Shown here: one piece after another, positions 52,641 through 60,892 of the stretch
How the letters are laid out: each line of letters opens with the position of its first letter
Numbering within the stretch: the stretch's first letter is position 1
Origin: Sphingobacteriaceae bacterium
Lineage (GTDB): Bacteria; Bacteroidota; Bacteroidia; Sphingobacteriales; Sphingobacteriaceae
Length of the DNA: 64,000 nucleotides
NCBI GenBank assembly: GCA_017745075.1
Contig: JAGIAD010000010.1
Location: 62,001-126,000 of the forward strand
Reading direction: 5' to 3'
The notes under the pieces: model-generated
Databases searched by the model: none
What the model saw: the letters and a program-made list of their open reading frames with translations, nothing else
Told to the model about the DNA's origin: nothing
Program-made: the position numbers and the translations under genes

Positions 52641-52763
52641 CGGTTCTCTTGTCATTTTGTTAATTGGTCACTTGTTCATTTGGCATCCTGTTCATTGGTT
52701 CATGTGATTGTCTTACCAGGAGTTTAAGCTATGACCACAACAAATGAACCAATGACAGATGAA

Positions 52764-54215
52764 CTATTGAACTAAATCATCTCTAAGTATCGGCAAACTC
52801 ATACAGTGGAAACCTCCACGTGCACGAGATAATTCGGCTGAAGGCATCAAAATCAACGTATCGGTTATGGTTTCTGTATTTACTTTGCCACTTTCTAAAT
52901 CCTCGATCAGGTCTTTTACCTCTACCACATTAAAGCCCGCCGCTTTAAAAGCCTCAACCGTTTTATCGTTCCTGTCGTAACCTAAAACTACACCTTCTTT
53001 AATGGCTAACAGGTTGCACGAATCGGTCCATTGTTCTCTCGAATCGTAAGGGAACTGGTTATTTCCGCTGTAAATAATTTTAGTGGGTTCGGTACTCTTT
53101 AAATCATTTTGGCTGATATCATTCAGAAGGGCCTCTACATGTTCGAAATGTTTCGGCTCTTGCGGATTGGCTTTGGTAAATTGGATAGCCGTAGTGGCTT
53201 CCAGTTTTTCGGGTTCTTTTAAGAAGTTGATCGGTTCGTAAGGGTTGTACTTTGGCGAGTGTGCAATCGAATTTAAAATTACCCAGGTATTACGTTTAAC
53301 CTGTGTAAAAACAGTATCAAGGTGCATGTAATCGCGTTTACTCGGTATTTTTACCACGGTTACTTTTTCGACCACATTCTGCTCAAACAAGAGTTTAATG
53401 GCTTCGTTTGCCCCATGTTCTGAGGTACGTTCGCTGCACCCTATTAATACATGGTTAGGGCTCACCATCATCACGTCGCCGCCTTCGAGTGTGGTACTGA
53501 AAGCAGGCTCATCGCCGGGGCGTAAAAAATGCATCGTTACATCCGGTATTTCGAGAATGTTGTTGCGGTAAGCTTCAAATAATGGGTGGTTAAAGAAAAT
53601 ATAGCGCATTAAAAGCGTTTCGCGCACACGTGCTTTTTTTGCCGGTTTATTTAATAAAATGTGGTTATTGATCGTGGTCCCTACATCCCTGGTGAAAATT
53701 AAATTGGGAATCGGCGCAAAAATCATCGTATCATTAGCCAATGTACCGGAGATAAAAATCTCGGCCAGCTGTTTTGGGTTGGTATTGGTTAATTCCATCT
53801 GTACTTTATAGGTACAGCCTTCAATGGCACAAACGGCTGCCACCAGTTTTTTGCGGATAGATTCGTTCTCCAGCATTTCGCTTAACAGGTTCTGGATCTC
53901 TATTACCGATGTAGAATTGTGAAAATCGGGGTGGTTGGGTTTGTAAAAGTTACGGTTTGATGCTTCTGAATCTATTACAGCAAGTTTTCCTTTAATCTTT
54001 TCAGGATCAAGAAAATACATCAGTAGTTTAATGTAGTAATCGTATTCGCCTTTACGGATGGTATCTAAATGCACAATATCTTCGAAAAGCCAATCCTGCG
54101 CCTTAGAGGGTACTACTTTGCCTAATCCACTATCAGGACTATGTATCAACAATTTACGCAACCTGCCGATTTCGGTGTTTACGCTCACTTTAAAATGTGG
54201 GTTCTGCTCGCTCAT
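52764..54215 (-). CDS. arcA: Arginine deiminase
   Basis: A 483-residue guanidino-modifying enzyme that converts arginine to citrulline plus ammonia. It shows FTRDVGTTINNHILLNK, EGGDVMMVSPNHVLIGCSERTSEHG (conserved Glu/Asp and arginine contacts), HLDTVFTQV (catalytic His) and the Cys loop RARGGFHCMSLPI (catalytic Cys). The true start is at 54215, MSEQNPHF, because the 198-base open extension before it lies in a 102-bp tandem repeat. Upstream of ctlX, which can hydrolyse its product citrulline, so together they could run arginine to ornithine with two ammonia. Length exceeds the 410 residues of classic ArcA because of an inserted helical region. Confidence 0.9.
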   Translation of the reverse strand: MSEQNPHFKVSVNTEIGRLRKLLIHSPDSGLGKVVPSKAQDWLFEDIVHLDTIRKGEYDYYIKLLMYFLDPEKIKGKLAVIDSEASNRNFYKPNHPDFHNSTSVIEIQNLLSEMLENESIRKKLVAAVCAIEGCTYKVQMELTNTNPKQLAEIFISGTLANDTMIFAPIPNLIFTRDVGTTINNHILLNKPAKKARVRETLLMRYIFFNHPLFEAYRNNILEIPDVTMHFLRPGDEPAFSTTLEGGDVMMVSPNHVLIGCSERTSEHGANEAIKLLFEQNVVEKVTVVKIPSKRDYMHLDTVFTQVKRNTWVILNSIAHSPKYNPYEPINFLKEPEKLEATTAIQFTKANPQEPKHFEHVEALLNDISQNDLKSTEPTKIIYSGNNQFPYDSREQWTDSCNLLAIKEGVVLGYDRNDKTVEAFKAAGFNVVEVKDLIEDLESGKVNTETITDTLILMPSAELSRARGGFHCMSLPILRDDLVQ

Positions 54216-54250
54216 AAATAAATTAGTTGTTACAAAGCTATCATTTTTTT

Positions 54251-54424
54251 TATAGTCCGGAAGTGCTGTGTCAGAGGTCCAAAGTTCTGATGCCCGTAAA
54301 ACAAAAACACCAAGAGGTTTGAGGTGGAAAAATAAAATTGTGTCAGGCTTTTTATAGTCCGGAAGTCTGGTGTCGGAGGTCCGAAGTTTTGAAATCCATA
54401 AAACAAAATGCACTAAAAGGTTTA
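54251..54424 (-). repeat. 102-bp tandem duplication in the arcA leader
   Basis: TATAGTCCGGAAGT begins at 54251 and again at 54353 followed by GAGGTCC-AAGTT-TGA similar segments. It lies upstream of the arginine deiminase ATG. Adjacent 54460-54490 and 54690-54715 hold GACTnnnGACT microrepeats (AGACTCCCGACT type) also seen at 37220. No gene found in the 54216-54737 gap. Confidence 0.75.
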
Positions 54425-54737
54425 ATATTGATAAATAAATATGGCACCAGACTTCTGACTGCGGACTTCCAGACTCCCGACTTTACCGCACAGCACCGAC
54501 AACAATATACCTTATTTCAGCGGCAGCTTCCGATTTCTTCAATAGGGACTATAGCGAAAAGAAGGACTATCGGAACCGATAAGCACTACAGTGCCTTTCC
54601 AAACCCTTAAAAATTCAGACATGAGTATTGAGATGATAGATTTGAGACCTAATAATCCTTGGAAAATTGAAATTTAAGATAAAAAATCTTCGGTCTCCGG
54701 ACTCCTGACTTCGGACTTTTTTACATATTTTTGGCCC

Positions 54738-56510
54738 ATGAATTTTATTATTGCCGAAACACAGAAAGCCATTTTTGAACTTTATAACGAAGAAATAGCT
54801 GAGGGTGTAATCAACATACAAGAAACCCGTAAAGAATTTGAAGGTCAGGCGACCATAGTTGTTTTTCCGGTTACCAAAATTTCGAAAAAATCGCCCGAAC
54901 AGACGGCTACCGAGATTGGCGAATATTTGGTTGCTAACGTAGCCGATATTACCAAATTTAATGTGGTAAAGGGTTTTTTAAACCTTAGTATTGCCGAAAG
55001 TTATTTCCTTAAACAATTTAACGAAGAAATTTTGGCACCAGGTTTTGGTGTATATCCATCAAACGGTAAAAAGGTAATGGTAGAATATTCTTCGCCAAAT
55101 ACCAATAAACCGCTTCACCTGGGGCACGTGCGCAATAACCTGTTAGGCTATTCGGTTTCCGAATTGCTTAAAGCCTATGGTTACGATGTGGTAAAGGTAA
55201 ACCTGGTGAACGACCGTGGTATCCACATCTGTAAATCGATGCTGGCCTGGCAAAAATGGGGCAATGGAGAAACTCCCGAAAGCACTGGTTTAAAAGGCGA
55301 TCATTTGGTTGGAAAATATTATGTGATTTTCGATAAAGAGTATAAAAAAGAAATCGATGCTTTAAAGGCCGAAGGGCAAAGTGAAGAAGAAGCCAAGAAA
55401 AATGCACCTTTAATTAAGGAAGCGCAGCAAATGCTTTTAAAATGGGAGCAAGGCGATGAGGAAGTAGTTTCGCTATGGAAAACCATGAACGAGTGGGTTT
55501 ATGCAGGTTTTAATATTACCTATAAAAACCTCGGAGTCGATTTTGATAAGTTTTATTACGAAAGCAATACTTACCTGCTGGGAAAAGATACCGTTGATGA
55601 AGGTTTGGCAAAAGGTGTTTTCTTTAAAAAGGAAGACGGTTCGGTATGGATTGATTTAACTGCCGATGGTTTAGACCAAAAACTGGTTTTACGTGCCGAT
55701 GGTACTTCGGTGTACATTACACAGGATTTAGGGACTGCAGAAATGAAACACGACGATTTCAATATGGATGAGTCTATTTATGTGGTGGGCAACGAGCAGG
55801 ATTACCATTTTAAAGTATTGTTCCTCATTTTAGAAAAACTGGGTAAAAGCTGGGCAAAAGGTTTATACCATTTATCGTACGGCATGGTCGATCTGCCAAA
55901 TGGTAAAATGAAAAGCCGAGAAGGTACCGTTGTTGATGCCGATGAGCTGATTGAAAGCATGGTAACCACTGCGCGAGAGAAAACCGAAGAACTGGGTAAA
56001 ACCAACCATTTTGCCCAGGAAGATAAAGACGAGCTTTACAAAAACATTGGTTTGGGTGCGCTAAAATATTTCCTGTTAAAAGTAGAACCCAAAAAACGTT
56101 TATTGTTTAATCCTGCAGAGAGTATCGATTTTCAGGGCAATACAGGTCCGTTTATTCAGTATACCCATGCGAGAATTAAATCGTTGTTAAGTAAATCGAA
56201 TTATCAGTTTGCAGTGAGCAGTGAGCAGTTTTCAGGTATATCGGAAGTAGAACTGGAAATGATTCAACAATTGGCTAAATACCCGGCAGAAATTGCCATT
56301 GCAGCTAAAGCCTATAGTCCTGCAAGTTTAGCCAACTATTTATACGAACTGGCTAAATTATTCAATAAGTTTTACCATGAGGTACCACCGATCGTAAAAA
56401 CAGAAGAAGGTGATGTGAAACAATTCCGCTTAAACCTGAGCAAAAAAACGGCCGATATTATAAACGCCGGTATGTTGATTCTGGGTATCACTTCTCCTGA
56501 AAGGATGTAA
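54738..56510 (+). CDS. argS: Arginyl-tRNA synthetase
   Basis: A 590-residue class I synthetase that charges tRNA-Arg. The N-terminal Add-1 domain (about 1-105) is followed by HIGH as HLGH at residues 127-130 in PNTNKPLHLGHVRNN, the catalytic Rossmann domain, the KMSKS-equivalent GKMKSREGTVV around residue 390, and the C-terminal anticodon-binding helical domain. Near residue 490-500 the linker is coded by a microrepeat (56205-56237, FAVSSEQFS) that appears inserted. A -7-like TATTTTTG at 54726-54733 sits so close to the ATG that a very short or absent leader is possible. Last of the arginine-related genes here. Confidence 0.97.
   Translation: MNFIIAETQKAIFELYNEEIAEGVINIQETRKEFEGQATIVVFPVTKISKKSPEQTATEIGEYLVANVADITKFNVVKGFLNLSIAESYFLKQFNEEILAPGFGVYPSNGKKVMVEYSSPNTNKPLHLGHVRNNLLGYSVSELLKAYGYDVVKVNLVNDRGIHICKSMLAWQKWGNGETPESTGLKGDHLVGKYYVIFDKEYKKEIDALKAEGQSEEEAKKNAPLIKEAQQMLLKWEQGDEEVVSLWKTMNEWVYAGFNITYKNLGVDFDKFYYESNTYLLGKDTVDEGLAKGVFFKKEDGSVWIDLTADGLDQKLVLRADGTSVYITQDLGTAEMKHDDFNMDESIYVVGNEQDYHFKVLFLILEKLGKSWAKGLYHLSYGMVDLPNGKMKSREGTVVDADELIESMVTTAREKTEELGKTNHFAQEDKDELYKNIGLGALKYFLLKVEPKKRLLFNPAESIDFQGNTGPFIQYTHARIKSLLSKSNYQFAVSSEQFSGISEVELEMIQQLAKYPAEIAIAAKAYSPASLANYLYELAKLFNKFYHEVPPIVKTEEGDVKQFRLNLSKKTADIINAGMLILGITSPERM
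56205..56237 (+). repeat. CAGT microrepeat inside argS
   Basis: CAGTTTGCAGTGAGCAGTGAGCAGTTTTCAGG in 56205-56236, a type also found in intergenic form near 48320 (AACTGAAAACTGAA). It stays in frame and encodes FAVSSEQFS in a linker. Confidence 0.6.
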
Positions 56511-56584
56511 GGGTTGATGGGAGAGCTAAGATGTAAAATGAGAGATGGAAGATGGAGGATAGGAAATAATATATACCATAGCTG

Positions 56585-57346
56585 ATGGCAACTGACTTGA
56601 TTTTACTTTGTGCGGTTGCTTTTGCAGCCGGATTTATAGATGCTATAGTAGGTGGCGGTGGTTTATTACAAACTCCCGCCATTTTATTAATTTTACCTCA
56701 TTACCCGGTGGCTACCCTTTTAGGTACCACCAAAATCCCCTCTATGGCAGGTACTACGCTTGCCGCTTTTAAATATGGGAGGCAGGTTAAGTTTAATTAC
56801 CGGGTACTTGCCGCCTGTGCAGCAACTGCTTTTTTTGCCGCGCTTTTAGGTGCCTACCTGGTTAGTACCATTAATAATGCTGTTATTAAGCCGGTTATAC
56901 TGGTTGTGCTGGTTTTTGTAGCCTTGTATACTTATTTTAACAAACAATTCGGCATCCACCAGGCGAAATCCCATTCGCTGGTAAAGCAGGTGTTATTAGC
57001 GGCTTTATTCGGCTTAATTATTGGCTTTTACGATGGTTTAATTGGCCCAGGTACGGGTTCTTTTTTAATTCTGGTGTTTATTGCAGTACTTGGCTTCGAT
57101 TTTATCGGCGCCAGTGCACATGCCAAAATTGTAAATATAGCCACTAACCTGGCCGCCATTATCTATTTCAGCTCCAGTGGGCATATCTTATTTCAATATG
57201 CCATTCCCATGGCGATTTTTAACCTGAGCGGTGCCTTTTTCGGTGCCAAACTGGCCTTACTAAACGGAAATAAATTTGTAAGGGTGTTTTTCCTGATCGT
57301 TGTTTTCGGAACAATCCTACGCTTTGCTTACGATATTGTTTTTTAA
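56585..57346 (+). CDS. TSUP-family transporter (TauE/SafE sulfite exporter type)
   Basis: A 253-residue membrane permease with about eight TM helices. The family half-motifs are visible: AFAAGFIDAIVGGGGLLQTPAIL near the N-terminus and GFYDGLIGPGTGSFLILVFIAV in the second half, an internal duplication. TSUP members export sulfite, sulfoacetate or other organic anions, or import some; the substrate is not deducible. ATG 56585 follows argS by 74 bases, possibly co-transcribed. Confidence 0.9.
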   Translation: MATDLILLCAVAFAAGFIDAIVGGGGLLQTPAILLILPHYPVATLLGTTKIPSMAGTTLAAFKYGRQVKFNYRVLAACAATAFFAALLGAYLVSTINNAVIKPVILVVLVFVALYTYFNKQFGIHQAKSHSLVKQVLLAALFGLIIGFYDGLIGPGTGSFLILVFIAVLGFDFIGASAHAKIVNIATNLAAIIYFSSSGHILFQYAIPMAIFNLSGAFFGAKLALLNGNKFVRVFFLIVVFGTILRFAYDIVF

Positions 57347-57373
57347 AATTTACGACATCTTTGGGGATGGCTC

Positions 57374-60300
57374 TTAATATTTTAAAGTAAAGTCCAGGTA
57401 AACAGAGTAGCGCCCATAGGTTTCATAAAATGGCTTAAAAACCACATCATCAATGGTAAATTGTAACTGCTTAGGATCACCTTTAATGGATCTGCTTATA
57501 TCTTTGACATCTAATGTTACCTTACGCCACTCTTTTCTGGCTTCTGGCTCCTGGGCTGCCAGCAATATAGGTCCATAAAACAGACTGGCAATATTCTGCT
57601 GGTCCATAACCGGGGCAAGATGAAATTCGAACGGCATTTTTAGCTCGATGGTATCGCCATCTTTCCAGCTACGGCTTAATTTTAGGTAACTGCCTGGTTT
57701 GGCTCCAAGTTTTTGCACTTTACCGTTAATCTTCACAAAGAACCCTTTGGTAGCCCAGCCTGGCACACGCACATTGATGTCAAATTTTCCACTGCCCTTA
57801 ATTGTTAGCAGCGTGTGGTCTTCCTTTGGGAAATTTGTGGTCTGTTCTATTGTTACATTACGTTCTGTCCATTTTAATGTGGAGGGGATATAGAGGTTTA
57901 CATAAAGTGCCTGGTTATCCCTGCTTTTAAAATAAATTGAATTCTGTAGTTTGGTACTGCTCTCTATCGCAGTGCCATTGCAGCAGGTAAAACCTGTCAT
58001 ATCAGGATTGCCAAATTGTTTAGCAGCACCTGGCCTGAGAGACACATGATAGGTATTGGCCGGACTATCTTTGGCTACCGATGCCAGGATATGGTTGTAC
58101 AGTCCACGCTCATAATAATCCATTAACTCTGCACGCGGATCAAATAGAAACAGTTCGCCAGTTAACTTTAGCATATTGTAGGTAGCACAGGTTTCGTTCT
58201 GTCCTTCCTCAGAGAATCCGTTTTCGTACAGTGTTGACGGTTGGCTGGTAAAACATTCGGCATTTGCCGGATTGCGTGCGCCTGCCACGCCACCAATGCT
58301 GTACATATAATCATTAACAGCTTTATACCAGAAATTATCGGCCACTTTGTAATATTCAGGATTATTGGATACCTGGTACATTTCGATACTTCCCACAATT
58401 TGTGGAATGTGTTGATTGGCATGCAGGCCGCGGAAAAGATCTACATTTTTGGCCAGTCCGTTCGAGTGTGCTGTGTCGCCAAAAAAAACTTTAATATTAT
58501 CAAACAGCTGTGCTGTTTTCAGGTATTTTGGCTCTCTGGTAATGTGGTACAAACGGGCCATTGCATCATTCATACCGCCGTATTCACCAGCAATGTAGGT
58601 ATTCCACATCCTGATCAGGGTTTCCTGTGGCAATTGGCTCAAACGGGCATATACCCAATCGCTCATATTGGTGGCTATTTCAAGGGCTTTTTTATTGCCG
58701 CTTACCTCATATACATCTATCAGTCCGGCCAGTATTTTATGTAAGGTATAATAAGGTGCCCAAATCTGGCTTTTTTGTCCACCGTACTTAGCCCCGTTTT
58801 CTAACATGATAAACTGATCAGGCGGATAAGCGCTAATAAATCCTTTTCCCCAGTTCCAGTAATCCGTACGTATACCCGTATCGCTAAGGTCTGAATCATA
58901 AGCTGATTTCCCCGGCCCGTACGGTACAGCTGTCGGGTCATATACATGTGTTGAACCTGTTGTTTTCGGCTTCCCTGATAATTGTGACAGCTCATACAGT
59001 GTATTTACCATATACTCCATCTTGTTACGAAAGTTCATCTGCAGGGCCTTGTTATAGCCTGTGCCGGCATAAGCTTGTGCAATGGCCGTTAGGTAGTGGC
59101 CTGTGGCATGTCCCCTTAACTTGGTATCCTCACTGTCCCAAACACCCAGGGGTTTAGCACCTTCTGGCTGTTTCTGACCAAAAGCATCGCGGAACATATA
59201 CAGAAAGGAATTGGGATCGGTTTTGGCCAGTGTATTGATAAATTTATCCCGGTTTTCAATAAATTTGGTTTCGTGGCCACGGGCATCAGTTTTCAAGGAA
59301 ACCTGATCCAGGTGAAAAGGCTCCAGCACCGAAACTGGTGTAGCTGGTTTATTTACATTTTTTATTGTAACAAATGCCTTTGGTTTAAAATCCGTTCCAG
59401 CAACACGTCCGGTAATGGTATAACGCCCTGGTTTAAGCACAGCCGTATTATCTATATCGATAGGCCATAATACACGTACCTGCGGACCTTTTATCCCATT
59501 TTTGTAGGTTCCTGGCAGGTAACTTGGTAAACGGGGTAAATTACCCACTTCTGTTTCCACTTCAACATCGGCAACCTTAACTAAATAAGGGTTGTAAAGC
59601 TGGGCCCCGGTTTTCGGGAAAGTTGGAAGCTTATCTTCCCGCTTACCCACATTTACCGCACTTCCCTGGTTGCCGTTGATGGCATTGTTATAAATCCGGG
59701 CAACCTGGCCTGCACTTAATGGAACACGGTAAATACGGAAATCGTGAACCATGGCATTAAGATTGGGATCTCCTGGCAAAAGTGATTTTCCAAGGTAAAG
59801 GGATTTTTTTTCTGTTGATTGTTGACCGAACACTGCTGTTAACTCCAATGGAATATCTTTGGTCTGGCCTACGGGCTTGCCATTAACATAGGCAGTCATC
59901 GTTTTTGAAGGAACATCTATTACCACGGCAAGATAAACCCATTTATTTATCTCTATTACTGGGGAAACTATTTCAGCTTTATTGCCCTTTTCAATGGTTA
60001 TTGAAGCCTGGTTGCCTTTCTGGCCAGCTGTTCCTACAGGGGCTGCAAAAAAATGGTTAGTGGCATTCTTTCCGAAATCGAAAAAATGCTGGCCGGGCTG
60101 ATCCGAACGAAGGTATATCCATCCCGATAGGCTAAGCGATTCTACATCTGCTAATGATTCTCCAGGGATTACAATAAAAGAATTTTTATCTCCGGAGAGC
60201 GATAAAACTTTTCCAAACTGTTCGTCGTTAATAAATTTGACTTCAGTGCCTTGAAATTTGGCATGCAGAGTATTCCGTGACCAGTCTTTTGTATCTCCGT

Positions 60301-60442
60301 TAAACACATACCGTGCAATCATTCCCGTTTCACCGATTCCATCCAATATCTGGTCGCCATTTTGTGCCTGTACCCTGTTGATACCCTGAATAAAAACAAC
60401 AATAAACAGAACTACCTGCAAGAATATTTTAGCCATTTTCAT
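57374..60442 (-). CDS. Beta-L-arabinofuranosidase-like glycoside hydrolase, GH127, with N-terminal LamG domain
   Basis: A large exported enzyme of 1022 residues. Signal peptide (ending QGINRVQAQ), a LamG/concanavalin-A-like lectin domain (about 40-255), an Ig-like linker (about 290-370), and the GH127 (DUF1680) catalytic domain (about 375-1000, ending in a beta-jelly-roll). The zinc site of GH127 is visible as Glu750-x-Cys752 in NETCATYN and Cys820-Cys821 in GFTCCNG, where Cys is nucleophile and Zn ligand in characterised members. It acts on terminal beta-L-arabinofuranosides, for example on hydroxyproline-rich glycoproteins or arabinans. Divergent with a GH43 gene, forming a small arabinose-related unit. 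Initiation at ATG 60442; a second Met is two codons later. Confidence 0.92.
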   Translation of the reverse strand: MKMAKIFLQVVLFIVVFIQGINRVQAQNGDQILDGIGETGMIARYVFNGDTKDWSRNTLHAKFQGTEVKFINDEQFGKVLSLSGDKNSFIVIPGESLADVESLSLSGWIYLRSDQPGQHFFDFGKNATNHFFAAPVGTAGQKGNQASITIEKGNKAEIVSPVIEINKWVYLAVVIDVPSKTMTAYVNGKPVGQTKDIPLELTAVFGQQSTEKKSLYLGKSLLPGDPNLNAMVHDFRIYRVPLSAGQVARIYNNAINGNQGSAVNVGKREDKLPTFPKTGAQLYNPYLVKVADVEVETEVGNLPRLPSYLPGTYKNGIKGPQVRVLWPIDIDNTAVLKPGRYTITGRVAGTDFKPKAFVTIKNVNKPATPVSVLEPFHLDQVSLKTDARGHETKFIENRDKFINTLAKTDPNSFLYMFRDAFGQKQPEGAKPLGVWDSEDTKLRGHATGHYLTAIAQAYAGTGYNKALQMNFRNKMEYMVNTLYELSQLSGKPKTTGSTHVYDPTAVPYGPGKSAYDSDLSDTGIRTDYWNWGKGFISAYPPDQFIMLENGAKYGGQKSQIWAPYYTLHKILAGLIDVYEVSGNKKALEIATNMSDWVYARLSQLPQETLIRMWNTYIAGEYGGMNDAMARLYHITREPKYLKTAQLFDNIKVFFGDTAHSNGLAKNVDLFRGLHANQHIPQIVGSIEMYQVSNNPEYYKVADNFWYKAVNDYMYSIGGVAGARNPANAECFTSQPSTLYENGFSEEGQNETCATYNMLKLTGELFLFDPRAELMDYYERGLYNHILASVAKDSPANTYHVSLRPGAAKQFGNPDMTGFTCCNGTAIESSTKLQNSIYFKSRDNQALYVNLYIPSTLKWTERNVTIEQTTNFPKEDHTLLTIKGSGKFDINVRVPGWATKGFFVKINGKVQKLGAKPGSYLKLSRSWKDGDTIELKMPFEFHLAPVMDQQNIASLFYGPILLAAQEPEARKEWRKVTLDVKDISRSIKGDPKQLQFTIDDVVFKPFYETYGRYSVYLDFTLKY

Positions 60443-60892
60443 ATTAAACTATTTTTATCAATCACCTTATCCGCCATAAGCATTGCTTTTTGGGAGTACA
60501 ACATTTTAAATTTCTCCAATCCACTATAATTGGTAGAAAAGCGTGGATTTCTACCATACAGTGTATTCAATCCGATAATTCATTGTCTTTATAGTGATTT
60601 ATAAAACTAGGAAGAATCCGGGCATTTCAATTCGTTTATTTTATCTAACAACCACAAGATATTAACAGATATTTATTCAATAGCTAAAATATGTAGGCAG
60701 AAAAACCATGTTGCAGCGGGATTTGCCAATATAGGCCTAAGGTTAAGTTCAAATGAGCTATTATGGTTAATATCGGTCAAAATCCAATAATCGAAGCACT
60801 CCGCTATGCCTTATCTTTGAATATATTCCGAACCCGGTTAAAACATGGTGAACACCTGGGGAGCTAAGTTTTATATTTCAGCCGAAATAACG
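60443..60892. promoter_or_regulatory. Divergent promoter region of GH127 and GH43 genes
   Basis: About 450 bases with no gene. A perfect 9-bp dyad TGGTAGAAA-N8-TTTCTACCA lies at 60531-60556, about 90 bases upstream of the GH127 ATG; it is the best operator candidate for joint control of the pair. No further motif found. Confidence 0.55.

Noticed and set aside
54216-54413. In-frame N-terminal extension of arginine deiminase
   Set aside because: It is encoded by a 102-bp tandem repeat, has no homology-like features, and a good ATG with the expected N-terminus exists at 54215.
58241-58744. 167-codon open frame on the plus strand
   Set aside because: Antisense to the GH127 gene, whose coding evidence is overwhelming.
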